NCBI GenBank assembly: GCA_965243145.1
Contig: CBDEUB010000002.1
Coordinates: 992,001-1,056,000 of the forward strand
Length of the DNA: 64,000 nt
Source: CBDBLK01 sp965243145
GTDB taxonomy: Bacteria; Bdellovibrionota; Bacteriovoracia; Bacteriovoracales; Bacteriovoracaceae
Direction of reading: 5' to 3'
A program made the position numbers and the translations under genes. Numbering within the stretch: the stretch's first letter is position 1; every line of letters begins with the position of its first letter. Positions 42,307-51,670 of this stretch are shown here, piece by piece. Under the pieces are notes generated by a model, which saw nothing but the letters and a program-made list of their open reading frames with translations, had not been told where the DNA came from and did no database searches.

Positions 42307-45300
42307 AAAAAAGGGCCTGCCTGGTTTTGCACACTGTGATGGGTTCCACTTTTTCCTCTCTTAAATTTTGTGCCAAAGAAATGAGACTGTCGATTGATGC
42401 CGTATCTGTTTTCTGCTTTTTGTACGATTGTATAATTCTACGGGCCAGCTTCCTGGCCTCCTGCTTGTCCAGGGTATTTGTCGTGGAAAAAATATCTCGT
42501 ACTTCGTTGATATTTTCCTCAGAAAATTGATTTTGATACATGATATTTAAGACCTCTCGCTGTTGCGGTTCTATATCGGATAATTCTTCTTCAGTGGCGT
42601 AAAATTGAGATATGCGGGAGACAGTCTTTTTAATCTCCAACTTGGGCAAAGAGATTTTGTCTGTTTCTCTCTGCTTGTGTTGTTCATCAGTCCGCAACCA
42701 TTCGAGGGCCTGGAGGTTTTGCACAAGTTCGACACTGCCTCCGCTCTTACTCGTCGATAAAAAAGCGTGTCCGAGAGGTTTATCTTCTTTACCAAAAAGC
42801 TGATTTAAGGCCATAACTTCGGGCCTGGGATTTTGAGAACTTCCGCGAAAATCAGTTTTAGGCATAATGCCCCACTTGCCCAACGGAATGTTATAAATTT
42901 TTTTCTTATAATCTTCGGGGTTGTTATTGTGAAACAGTTTTAAGTCGGAAATGTATTCATCTTCTGCCAAAAGAAAATCTGACTCGATCTCGGCACTTCT
43001 CATGGCCTCCATTCTCTTTTGTAAGTCATCACTATAAATATCTTTCAGAGAATCAGTAAATTCCAAAGGATTGGCCTCTTCGGCCAAAACGGGTGTATCT
43101 GTTCCTATAGTGCTTTTAATGAGCTTGATTTTTGCTTCTAAGCGATGAATGAGGCGCAAATATTCCTCAAGTTGTTTTTCCGGACTTATGTTATAGATAT
43201 AAACTTTATCAAAGGGAGTCCCCAAACGGTTAATCCTCCCGTTCCTTTGAATCATTCTAACGGGACTCCAGTGCAAATCGTAATTGACGACAATGCCACA
43301 GTCTTGTAAATTTTGGCCCTCTGAAAGAATATCAGTGGAAAAAAGATACTTGATCTCCCTTTCCCCATCTTTTAAACGATAGTTTTTCGATTTGGGAGAA
43401 AATCTGCACGCTAAACTTTCTGCCTCTTTTCTATTTTTTGAAGACAAAAAACCAGTATTTTCATCCGTCATAGGACTTTTGAAATTCAATATTGCATTTT
43501 TCAAAAACTCTATTGTGTCAGCATAATAAGAGAAAATTAAAACTTTTTTTCCTGAATCTTTTTTTTCTATATTTTCAACTAAATCGACAAAAGATTTAAT
43601 TTTTGCGTTGTCTTTTTTGAGAACGCCAACCTTTTGTTTGAGCAATTCAATAATGGCCTTTTCTTTTTTAATATCCTCAAGGAGTCTATCAACTTCATAT
43701 CTATTATTGTTGACTTTATCGTCAAGGACTTCTTCATTATCTATTTCTTCCAAATCTTCAGTGCCACTATCATCGTCCTGCTCGTTTAGCATGGCCTCTA
43801 TCGCCTCAAAATTTTTGGTGCTAATAATCTTTCCCGCTCGAACTCCTCTTTCAAAAATATCAAGTTTTCTTTCGTAAGTTAGTAAAGATTGATCGAAAGC
43901 ATATACCGAGGATTCTATGCGCTTTAAAAACATTGTTCTAAGAATCCCATAAATGCTTATCTGTTGAAAAAGGCCTCGACTCTTTTCTGAAGACAAATGC
44001 AAATCCCTGATCTCTTTTCTGCTTTTGCCATAATACCTTCTCATATATGTTTTCCATTTATAGGGAATGAAGTTTAAAAAGAGAATGATTTGATACATAA
44101 GATAAATGGGAGATTTCTTCTCAATACTTTCTAGGCCAATCTCTTTTTCCATTTGGCCAATATTATCTATTGGGTGAACCAAGTTTTGAGTGCAATTTAT
44201 AATCATATCAACGGGAATTTGATAAATTTCCTTAGCATCGAAATATTGATTTTTTTCCGTTTGAACAACAATATTTTTAGAAGTGTCCTGTTTATAAGAA
44301 TATTTCTTTACATAAGGTTCTACTTCGGGAAATTTATATTCCTTGTTCTTAATTTTTAGAGCGCCATATTCTTTTTGGATTCCCTGTCTTGTTCTCCTGA
44401 TGACAAAGGCCCTGATGATAGGATTCATAATTTTTTTGACATGCTGTTCATCGATCTTATTTTCTTTTTTTATATCCCTTTTGATTTTTTTTTGTAAAAA
44501 CTCAATAACTTGATGAAAATTGAGATTGATCGTTTGTTTTGTTTTGGCATCCGTGTAAGGAAATGTTAAAATATCTGCATTTCCGCCCGTCCCCATAAGA
44601 AGCTGATTGGCCATATCATTCAGTTGATTACTGATGGGAGTGGCGGTCAGCATGAGAATGTGGGCCTTGGGATTATTTCTAATCCATTTGACAATTTCCT
44701 GGAATCTTTTACTGGCCCTATTTTTAAGATTGTGGGATTCGTCGATAACAAAAAGAGAGACATTGGCAATATGATCTAATTCTCGTTTCTTTTTGATTTT
44801 CTCTAAATTTTGTAAAGTCACAGTTCCCAAGTTGTGAATCCCTTGCATCATCAACTCACTTTGCCACTGATCTTCCAAAGATTTGGGACAAATGATTTCG
44901 ACCCGCTTTCGCCCTTCTTTGCTATCCAAATACTGTTTGATAACTTCAATGGCCGTGTAAGTCTTCCCCAATCCCACCGAATCCGAAAGCATGGCCGTTT
45001 TGTATTTTTTTAATCTACGCAATAGGGCCTGGGCGTTTTTAATTTGAAAATCTAGCAAATCGTGAGTGGAAGAAAACTTGCTTTCCAATTTCTCATCTTC
45101 TAATTCTTCCTTATAAAGTTCGTAAAGAGTTTTAATATATGTTTCATAAGGGCCAAATAAAACATCCCCTACGGGAGATGTGGAAAGAATTTCTGCAAAC
45201 TCTCCATTCCATGCTACCGCATTTGCATCACTCCAAAATTGGTCAAACCAAAAGAGATGGCCAATATCCTGCTGTTTTGTTTCTGGACGGAAAGTCACAA

Positions 45301-45784
45301 CCCGATGATCACTTTCCAAAGCGTTGAGTTCGGTATTGAAAGTCAAACCACTCTTGGTAAAATTGGAAGAACCAATAATGCCAACGGCATTTTGAGACTC
45401 ATAATTGCCAAAAATGTAACTTTTGGCGTGAAAAAATTTCTTGCGATAAATTTTGACTTCCAAAATACCACTTTTCATAAGTCGTTTCAATTCCGTAACC
45501 AACAATTTCAAATCTGGCCGAGGTTCCAACCTTTCCAAATCATAAAAAAAGTCCTGATCGGGATAATCAGGTTCGGGCACACTTTGTTTATGTCTTGGAA
45601 TTAAAGGTTCTCGGCCAATGAGCAGACGAATTTTCTCATAATTTTTTATGGAGTCAAAAACCAGTTGAGTCCCAAGAATATCCCAATATCCCGTAGCAAT
45701 AGAAAGGTACTCATAGCTTGGGGCAATCTCTTTCACAAGAGAAAGCAATGTACAACTTGAATTATCAACTAATTTGGGCAGCAT
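42287..45784 (-). CDS. SNF2-family helicase with N-terminal phospholipase-D-like nuclease domain
   Basis: 1165 residues. The N-terminal ~200 residues form a PLD-like domain (FFHAKSYIFG, then GIIGSSNFTKSGL: HxK...N). SNF2 motor: MLSDSVGLGKTYTAIEV (Walker A), SLFVIDESHNLKNR (DESH box), LMLTATPISN, and helicase-C motifs STDILSEGQNLQ and RMIQRNGRINRLG. A long charged insertion with coiled coil (~600-720) separates the lobes. First gene of a three-gene operon with the methyltransferase and DUF2235 hydrolase; AT-rich, probably acquired DNA. Confidence 0.88.
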   Translation of the reverse strand: MLPKLVDNSSCTLLSLVKEIAPSYEYLSIATGYWDILGTQLVFDSIKNYEKIRLLIGREPLIPRHKQSVPEPDYPDQDFFYDLERLEPRPDLKLLVTELKRLMKSGILEVKIYRKKFFHAKSYIFGNYESQNAVGIIGSSNFTKSGLTFNTELNALESDHRVVTFRPETKQQDIGHLFWFDQFWSDANAVAWNGEFAEILSTSPVGDVLFGPYETYIKTLYELYKEELEDEKLESKFSSTHDLLDFQIKNAQALLRRLKKYKTAMLSDSVGLGKTYTAIEVIKQYLDSKEGRKRVEIICPKSLEDQWQSELMMQGIHNLGTVTLQNLEKIKKKRELDHIANVSLFVIDESHNLKNRASKRFQEIVKWIRNNPKAHILMLTATPISNQLNDMANQLLMGTGGNADILTFPYTDAKTKQTINLNFHQVIEFLQKKIKRDIKKENKIDEQHVKKIMNPIIRAFVIRRTRQGIQKEYGALKIKNKEYKFPEVEPYVKKYSYKQDTSKNIVVQTEKNQYFDAKEIYQIPVDMIINCTQNLVHPIDNIGQMEKEIGLESIEKKSPIYLMYQIILFLNFIPYKWKTYMRRYYGKSRKEIRDLHLSSEKSRGLFQQISIYGILRTMFLKRIESSVYAFDQSLLTYERKLDIFERGVRAGKIISTKNFEAIEAMLNEQDDDSGTEDLEEIDNEEVLDDKVNNNRYEVDRLLEDIKKEKAIIELLKQKVGVLKKDNAKIKSFVDLVENIEKKDSGKKVLIFSYYADTIEFLKNAILNFKSPMTDENTGFLSSKNRKEAESLACRFSPKSKNYRLKDGEREIKYLFSTDILSEGQNLQDCGIVVNYDLHWSPVRMIQRNGRINRLGTPFDKVYIYNISPEKQLEEYLRLIHRLEAKIKLIKSTIGTDTPVLAEEANPLEFTDSLKDIYSDDLQKRMEAMRSAEIESDFLLAEDEYISDLKLFHNNNPEDYKKKIYNIPLGKWGIMPKTDFRGSSQNPRPEVMALNQLFGKEDKPLGHAFLSTSKSGGSVELVQNLQALEWLRTDEQHKQRETDKISLPKLEIKKTVSRISQFYATEEELSDIEPQQREVLNIMYQNQFSEENINEVRDIFSTTNTLDKQEARKLARRIIQSYKKQKTDTASIDSLISLAQNLREEKVEPITVCKTRQALFYVKDNI

Positions 45785-45932
45785 ATTGTGCTAATCGTTA
45801 TCAAAAGGCCAATTTTAAAACCTTCCGAATTATCCATACTATAGCTTAGTTTGACAAAATTGACAGAGATTTAGTTCTCTTCTTGCTTTGCGTTTATACA
45901 GTTTTTCAAGAAAATTTGTTATTTCCTTATTT

Positions 45933-47603
45933 ATGCACTTGCCATCTCTCGGCCCCAAAACCAGATTTTACCTCCTGCCCTTCCTTGGAGGATGCCTTTT
46001 CTCTCTGGGATTTCCCACCACCTGGATGCCTCATTTTTTCTTTATGCCCATGCTGGGATTTCTGCTTTTTTTTCAAGCGGTCTTCACACCGGACGGACAA
46101 GGCCCCTCAGTGTGGAAAAAAGACATTCTGGCGTGGTTGTGTTTTTCTTTTGGAACCTGCCTTTTTGGCCACTATTGGATCCCCCACACTCTGAAAGAAT
46201 TTGGCGGCCTGTTCTTTCCCTTTAATTTCGTGCTCGGCTCGCTTTTTACCTTAATCGTTTTTCCCCAGCACTTGGTGTTTATCTGCTGTTATCGCCTGCT
46301 GTCCCGACGGATGATGCCTTTGAATGTGGCCACTCGAAATCTTTTTTGGGCACTTCTCTTAACCGTTTTGGAACACTATGTGCCCCAACAATTTCCCGCC
46401 CATGTGGGCCATGCCTGGTTGCAACTGGCCCCCCGCTTGGGCCTGGCCCCCATCTTTGGTGCTCCGGTGTTTTCGCTGGCCAGTTTCTGGGCCGTTTTGG
46501 TTTTAGTGGAGCGGTTGAATACCAGGCAATGGGACTGGCCAGGAATTGCTTTTTTCACCACCTTTTTGGCCGCCAATTTAAGTTACTCTCTTCCCCCTGC
46601 CGACCGTGAAGGCCATCCCCTCAAAATCCGCATGGTTCAGGCCAATGTGGAAAATTTGCTCAAAATCGCCAGCGAAGAAGGCAATCCCGCCATTTTTCAG
46701 GAAATTGTCGATCGCTATTTTAAACTTTCCACCCAATCCCAAGAACAAGTCGATCTCATTTTGTGGCCAGAGACGGCCTATCCCGAACTGCTCCAATCCT
46801 CTTTAATGCAAATGAGTCCCGAACTCGTCCCCCGAGTGTTTCGCCAAACCATTTCCCAAACCAAGGCCCAACTCATCACCGGCGGCTATGACCACGCCAA
46901 CCGCACCAATCCCCATCTGTACGAAACCGAGTACAATGCCACTTTTCATTTTGGAAAGATGGCCTTTTTAAAAAATGTTTATCACAAAAGAATTTTAATG
47001 CCTTTTGGTGAAGGCCTCCCCTTTGGCCTTTTAAACCCTCTCTTGGCCAAAGTCATTACTAATCTCTCGTTCTTTGCCAAAGGCCAATCCTTCCCTCTGT
47101 TTAAACTTGAGTCGGACATTACACTGATCAATGTCATTTGCTACGAAATATTATTTAGCAGCTATATCCGAAACTACCTCAACCATACCCTCAAGGCCTA
47201 CAAGCAAAAAGCGTCGTTTATCATCAATATGACTAATGATTCCTGGTATGGGCGAAGTGCGGAACCCTACCAACACCAATTTTTGTCCCATTGGAGAGCA
47301 CTGGAATTTCAAATTCCCATTGTCAGAGTGACCAACACCGGACTTTCTTCCATTCTCTATCCCGACGGTTCACAGAGCAAAGACATGGGCCTTTTTCAGG
47401 AAGGGAGTCGGGACTACCAGCTTTTTCTCAAAGATGGAAAAGTGACTCCTTTTCAAAAATATGGATTTACTCTGACTTTGATACTGGGGGTTGCTCTTTT
47501 AATCGCCTTTTTTCTTATCCCCATGGTAAGAAAAACCTTCTTTGAGCAAGTCGTGAAGTCGAATAAGGCCTTGAAAAACTCCTTCATCGACCACGGGAAG
47601 TAA
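45933..47603 (+). CDS. lnt: Apolipoprotein N-acyltransferase
   Basis: 556 residues from the ATG at 45933; TTG at 45888 is an alternative. Adds the third acyl chain to lipoproteins in the inner membrane. About eight membrane segments, then the nitrilase-like domain with Glu in LILWPETAYPE, Lys in NVYHKRILMPFGEGLPF and Cys in INVICYEILF. SIINMTNDSWYG-like INMTNDSWYG and RVTNTGLSSIL are also present. The last 105 bases overlap kdsD on the other strand. Confidence 0.92.
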   Translation: MHLPSLGPKTRFYLLPFLGGCLFSLGFPTTWMPHFFFMPMLGFLLFFQAVFTPDGQGPSVWKKDILAWLCFSFGTCLFGHYWIPHTLKEFGGLFFPFNFVLGSLFTLIVFPQHLVFICCYRLLSRRMMPLNVATRNLFWALLLTVLEHYVPQQFPAHVGHAWLQLAPRLGLAPIFGAPVFSLASFWAVLVLVERLNTRQWDWPGIAFFTTFLAANLSYSLPPADREGHPLKIRMVQANVENLLKIASEEGNPAIFQEIVDRYFKLSTQSQEQVDLILWPETAYPELLQSSLMQMSPELVPRVFRQTISQTKAQLITGGYDHANRTNPHLYETEYNATFHFGKMAFLKNVYHKRILMPFGEGLPFGLLNPLLAKVITNLSFFAKGQSFPLFKLESDITLINVICYEILFSSYIRNYLNHTLKAYKQKASFIINMTNDSWYGRSAEPYQHQFLSHWRALEFQIPIVRVTNTGLSSILYPDGSQSKDMGLFQEGSRDYQLFLKDGKVTPFQKYGFTLTLILGVALLIAFFLIPMVRKTFFEQVVKSNKALKNSFIDHGK

Positions 47604-48533
47604 GGAAATTGGGCCATCTCTCTTTTCCATGAGTTCCAAGGCCTCATAGGCCTTTTGGTGAGAAGAAACTGTTACGGGATTTCGATTCACCAAGTTTTTG
47701 AGAGGTTCTTTGAGAGAGGTTTTTCCCGAGGCAAAATAGCGCCGAATGTCTCCTTCCACCAATATACCTAAAAATTGGTTTTGCTCGCCGACCAGAGCGC
47801 ACCCCCCCAACGGAAATTTGGTCATCTGTAAAATGGCATCCTGTAAGGTTTGATCACAGGTTAGTGTGGGAGATTGGCCTCGCTCCCACATGAGGTTGCG
47901 CACTTTGAGATGCAGTGACTTTCCCAACATGCCCCCCGGATGATTTTTAGCAAATCCTTCGCAGTCAATTCCCGAAATGCTCTCGAATAAAACGGCCAGA
48001 GCATCGCCCATGCCAAGGGCCACAGTAGAACTGGTGGTGGGGGCCTGGTTGTTTAAGCAGGCCTCTCTATCTACGGAACAATCCAAAAAAATGCCCACTT
48101 CCCTGGCCAGGGGAGATTGGGGATTGCCGATCAGGCCGATGAGCCGATCTTTAGGAATGGATAAAAAGGGTAAGAGTTTGACAATTTCCTCGGTATTGCC
48201 GGATTTGGAAATCAAGGCCATGGCATCTCCGGGGCGCAAACGCCCCAAGTCTCCGTGCAGGGCCTCGGTGGGATGGAGAAAATAGGATTGTAGCCCCAGA
48301 GAAGAAAATGTGGCGGCCAATTTTTTGGCGATATGGCCCGATTTGCCCACACCGCAAAAGCACAACCCGCTCTTTTCGCCGATCAATTTGCGAAAAAGGT
48401 TGGCCAGGGCCTCGGCATCTTCTGCTCCAATTTTTTGGGCCGCATTTTTGAGGGCCTGGGCCTCCAAATCGAGCACTTCTTGAACAATTTGAAGAGCAGT
48501 GGCATGGCCCTTTTTCTGAACATGTGTGGCCAA
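47499..48533 (-). CDS. kdsD: Arabinose-5-phosphate isomerase KdsD (SIS plus two CBS domains)
   Basis: 344 residues from TTG at 48533, with AGAGG upstream. Makes arabinose-5-phosphate for KDO and lipopolysaccharide. SIS domain: CGVGKSGHIAKKLAATFSS, HPTEALHGDLG, SKSGNTEEIVKL and TTSSTVALGMGDALA. The C-terminal CBS pair includes GILVEGDIRR and NPVTVSS. Convergent with lnt, sharing 105 bp. Confidence 0.93.
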   Translation of the reverse strand: MATHVQKKGHATALQIVQEVLDLEAQALKNAAQKIGAEDAEALANLFRKLIGEKSGLCFCGVGKSGHIAKKLAATFSSLGLQSYFLHPTEALHGDLGRLRPGDAMALISKSGNTEEIVKLLPFLSIPKDRLIGLIGNPQSPLAREVGIFLDCSVDREACLNNQAPTTSSTVALGMGDALAVLFESISGIDCEGFAKNHPGGMLGKSLHLKVRNLMWERGQSPTLTCDQTLQDAILQMTKFPLGGCALVGEQNQFLGILVEGDIRRYFASGKTSLKEPLKNLVNRNPVTVSSHQKAYEALELMEKRDGPISLLPVVDEGVFQGLIRLHDLLKEGFSYHGDKKKGD

Positions 48534-48583
48534 CTTTTTACCTCTTTTGCTCTATCTTCACGCAACTGTCCTCCTGGGGTACA

Positions 48584-49189
48584 ATGTCAATAGTGAAAAC
48601 CCCATTGGCCCCCGGGGGCAAACGCAGTTTACCCTACTTCCGCTCCCTTCGTCAGGCCTGGACAAAAGGCCTTATCTATGCCAAATCCTTGATATTTCTG
48701 GGCCTGGCCTGCGCAAATTGCAGTTCCTACCAGCAATTTCGCTATGTCGCCGAAGAATTTGAAATTCCCAATCAAATTTTTCCGTTTGACTACAACCAAA
48801 CCTGGTTGGCCACGGTCGAAGTCGCCAAAAAATACGACCTCGAACTCAAAAACCAAGAAACCGGGATCATTAAAACGCGCTGGGTAGACAACACTGCTGA
48901 AATCAATTTCAGCGACAAATTTAATTCCAGCGAGGGCATCAAAGCGGCAAAATTCAAAGTCATCATCAATGTCGTTAAAGGTTTTCGCAGCGGTAAAGAA
49001 GTCTCCAAAGTCAGCATTTACCGACGCCAAATGATTGAAAAAGATTTCCTTCAAGGATGGAAAATTGTTCCCAGTGACGGAGTGATCGAAAAAACCATTC
49101 TCTACAGAATTTCAAGACAAATCAAAATACGCAACAAAATCCGCGAATTGGAAAAGCAAAAGGCCGACGAAATAGAGGCCAGCTTTTAA
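48584..49189 (+). CDS. Envelope protein, possible BamC-like lipoprotein
   Basis: 201 residues from the ATG at 48584. Hydrophobic segment (AKSLIFLGLACANC) near residues 33-46 with two Cys, possibly a lipoprotein signal after a long basic N-region. The mature part has FDYNQTWLATVEVAKKYDLE and TGIIKTRWVD, echoing the BamC-type 'W-a-x-x-x-A...' domain. Ends with a charged helix. The function is unsure; divergent from kdsD and convergent with a HEAT-repeat gene. Confidence 0.5.
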   Translation: MSIVKTPLAPGGKRSLPYFRSLRQAWTKGLIYAKSLIFLGLACANCSSYQQFRYVAEEFEIPNQIFPFDYNQTWLATVEVAKKYDLELKNQETGIIKTRWVDNTAEINFSDKFNSSEGIKAAKFKVIINVVKGFRSGKEVSKVSIYRRQMIEKDFLQGWKIVPSDGVIEKTILYRISRQIKIRNKIRELEKQKADEIEASF

Positions 49190-49929
49190 ATATTTCTATC
49201 CATCAAAGATATTTTTTTCCAAAAATTCCTTTTCACTTCAATCCCGCCACTCGGTGCTTTTTTGTTCAAAATTTTTTCCAAAGAAAAATTTATGGCCTCA
49301 AACATATCCCTGTATTTATCTTTCTGTACCATGCTTAAAAGGGGTTCCTTGGCCTTCTCAAATTTCAACTTGCCAACTGAGCGAATTGCTTGGCCAATTA
49401 AATTGCTGCTCTTTGTCCCGTTGACATAATAATTTCTTTTGTCGTGAAGCAAGGCCCAAACGGCGGGAGCATATTGGCCCAAGGATAACTTGGTAATGTT
49501 CTCAAGTGCCTGCCGGCGGACGATAAAACTGCTGTCTTTGAGGGCATTGGCAAAATTTTGGCCATACTGGGTTTGTCTCAAGGCCAATAAAGTTTTTAAA
49601 CTGGCAACCCTCAAAACCCAATTGGGATGCTGGATAAACTTGCTAATAAAAGGGGCCGATTTTTTCCCCATAATACGGCCGATCAAAAAGGTGGCCACCC
49701 AACGGCCCTGATCGGGGTACTTTGAACTTTTCATAACTTCAACGAGAGCGGGCACCGATTTCCCGGCGTACTCAAGGGCCATTTTGCGAACCGAGCGAAT
49801 GCCTTTTTTATCTAAATCTTTCTTAAATTCACCGAGCAGTAAAGATTTGATATTGGCATCTGAAACTTTCCCCTCGACCGGAACAAAACAAATGGCCGAC
49901 CACAGTACGGCAAACCGGATATTAACCAA
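49186..49929 (-). CDS. Exported HEAT-repeat protein
   Basis: 247 residues from TTG at 49929; ATG at 49983 is the alternative and overlaps the upstream gene more. Signal-like N-terminus (IRFAVLWSAICFVPVEGK). Several HEAT-like helical pairs follow: AGKSVPALVEVMK, HPNWVLRVASLKTLLAL, DSSFIVRRQALENITKL. Such scaffolds mediate protein contacts. It overlaps the coiled-coil gene upstream by 8 bp, so the two form one operon. Confidence 0.6.
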   Translation of the reverse strand: MVNIRFAVLWSAICFVPVEGKVSDANIKSLLLGEFKKDLDKKGIRSVRKMALEYAGKSVPALVEVMKSSKYPDQGRWVATFLIGRIMGKKSAPFISKFIQHPNWVLRVASLKTLLALRQTQYGQNFANALKDSSFIVRRQALENITKLSLGQYAPAVWALLHDKRNYYVNGTKSSNLIGQAIRSVGKLKFEKAKEPLLSMVQKDKYRDMFEAINFSLEKILNKKAPSGGIEVKRNFWKKISLMDRNI

Positions 49930-51250
49930 GCATTTTTTCAAATTCACTGAGCAATTCCTCTGCCGATTTTTGATTGCCTTCATTGGCCGGAACTTCCGGT
50001 TCCCCTTTCTCCAAATCATCGGACTTTAAATCCTCAATTGCCTGATCATCTAAGTTATCAACTATATTTTCGTTGAGGGCCTGATCCAAAGATTTGGCCT
50101 CTGAATCTTCACCAGCACCATCCGCAGAATTGTCAGGAATTTGGCCACTCTCTTCGGGAACTTGTGCATCCCCACCACCGGAAACTCTATGCACCATCTC
50201 TGGTTCAACCTCGGCCTCCCCACCTTTGACAATGGTGGTGGGAGTATCAATCGTTTCCGTGACATCCAAAACTCTCTTTAAAGATTCTTCTTCCGGGGTG
50301 AGTTCCTGGGCCACTTTCACCGGCACATCCTCTTTCAAAGGCGCACCTTCGGCCACTGCTATCGGTTCTTCTTTGGCAAGTTCCTCTTGGGGCAGTTGGG
50401 CCGACGCTTGCTCTTCCAAAGGTTGGCCTTTCGCCACATTGGCCTGTTCCTGTTCGGGCGGTACACTTTGGGCCACACTGGCCGACTCTCCCGGTGAACT
50501 TGGCCCTTGTGAAATATTTTCTTCCGGTGCAGTTTGGGGAGTTGGATTGGCCACTTCAGGCCGATTGCGAAATCCCTCGATTTCGGCCTTGAGCTTTTGA
50601 TTTTCCTCTTGAAAACGCTTTAAATTGGCCAAATCTTCTTCAATAAGTTCGTATGCATCCAAACGCTCTTTGAGTTGATCCCGTTCCTGAACCATATTCT
50701 GCAATTTTGTCTCGGATTCATCATTATTTGATGACTGGGATGCCTGATCCAACTGTGCCTTTAATGTTGCAACTTCATTTTTCAACTTTTCCTCTTGGCC
50801 ACTATCCCCGTCCTGAGATTCTCTCGCCGTGGCCAACATTTCTTCCAATTCACGCATTGTTTTATTTTTTTCCCCGATCTGGGATTTCAGAGAAGCAATT
50901 TCGGCATCCCTTTGGCCCAATTCCTCAGAGGGGACATTCGCCTCTGAATTTGCACCATTTAAAGGCAAATTGGTGAGGGGCATGACCGAGGGAGTTCTAT
51001 TTTCCAAATCAAAGCCCTCACGATAGGAAAATGAAGACCTCAAGGCATGGCCATTGGAAATAATGGAATCCAAATAATTTTTGACTTCTGAAGCAGGTAT
51101 TTGGTGAAAAAAATTCCTCAGTCTCCTGCGAATGTGCAAACGATAAACAAATAGGATCAAAAATAAGAAGGCCAAAATGGCCAGCAACATTCCAATGACT
51201 TCATCAGTAAATTGTGTGAGAAGAGTTTTAGCGGTTTCTGACAATTCCAT
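49922..51250 (-). CDS. Membrane-anchored coiled-coil protein with acidic disordered tail
   Basis: 442 residues. One membrane span at ~15-37 (IGMLLAILAFLFLILFVYRLHI), a basic juxtamembrane patch, then a coiled coil (~105-230, heptads such as ELGQRDAEIASLKSQIGEKN). The C-terminal half is Glu/Pro/Ala-rich and disordered, ending in a short helix (AEELLSEFEKMLG). Likely a cytoplasmic scaffold; no family was recognised. Confidence 0.65.
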   Translation of the reverse strand: MELSETAKTLLTQFTDEVIGMLLAILAFLFLILFVYRLHIRRRLRNFFHQIPASEVKNYLDSIISNGHALRSSFSYREGFDLENRTPSVMPLTNLPLNGANSEANVPSEELGQRDAEIASLKSQIGEKNKTMRELEEMLATARESQDGDSGQEEKLKNEVATLKAQLDQASQSSNNDESETKLQNMVQERDQLKERLDAYELIEEDLANLKRFQEENQKLKAEIEGFRNRPEVANPTPQTAPEENISQGPSSPGESASVAQSVPPEQEQANVAKGQPLEEQASAQLPQEELAKEEPIAVAEGAPLKEDVPVKVAQELTPEEESLKRVLDVTETIDTPTTIVKGGEAEVEPEMVHRVSGGGDAQVPEESGQIPDNSADGAGEDSEAKSLDQALNENIVDNLDDQAIEDLKSDDLEKGEPEVPANEGNQKSAEELLSEFEKMLG

Positions 51251-51398
51251 CCCTGGATTCCTCGAAAAAACTTTGCCAATTTTTCACTAAACCTAATAAA
51301 ATTATAGGGTTGGATTTAGGCATGTGTCAATAATGAGGTGTATTTCCCCTAAGATAGCTTCTAAGGCCCAGGCAAGACCGCCAAATCAACTCGGAAAA

Positions 51399-51605
51399 CT
51401 AATTTTCTTTATCGCCATCTTCCTCCTCCAAATTGTCTTCGTCTTCCGAAGGCCCCGATGGGGAAATTTTATAATTTTCTTGCAACCAATGGCCCAAATC
51501 AATCATTTTGCACCTTTCTGAACAGAAAGGGCGGTATTCCGAGGCATAATAATGAAACTGAGAGGAGCACTTTGGGCATTTTACAAAAAGTTCACGAGGT
51601 GCCAT
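51399..51605 (-). CDS. yacG: YacG-family zinc protein
   Basis: 68 residues. VKCPKCSSQFHY, then RPFCSERCKMIDLGHWLQEN, is the YacG zinc finger (CPxC...CSxRCxxxDLGxW). E. coli YacG binds and inhibits DNA gyrase. The C-terminal tail is very acidic (EDEDNLEEEDGD), a feature of many YacG proteins. Confidence 0.9.
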   Translation of the reverse strand: MAPRELFVKCPKCSSQFHYYASEYRPFCSERCKMIDLGHWLQENYKISPSGPSEDEDNLEEEDGDKEN

Positions 51606-51670
51606 AACAGCACTTTAACATTCACCCTATGGCCAATCAATTTTTATGGTAAACATAATTACTCAAACCT

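Noticed and set aside
38099..45784. Calling the helicase-methyltransferase operon DISARM or BREX
   Set aside because: drmA, drmB, drmC and the BREX pglZ, brxC and brxL genes are absent; only the methyltransferase and helicase types are shared.
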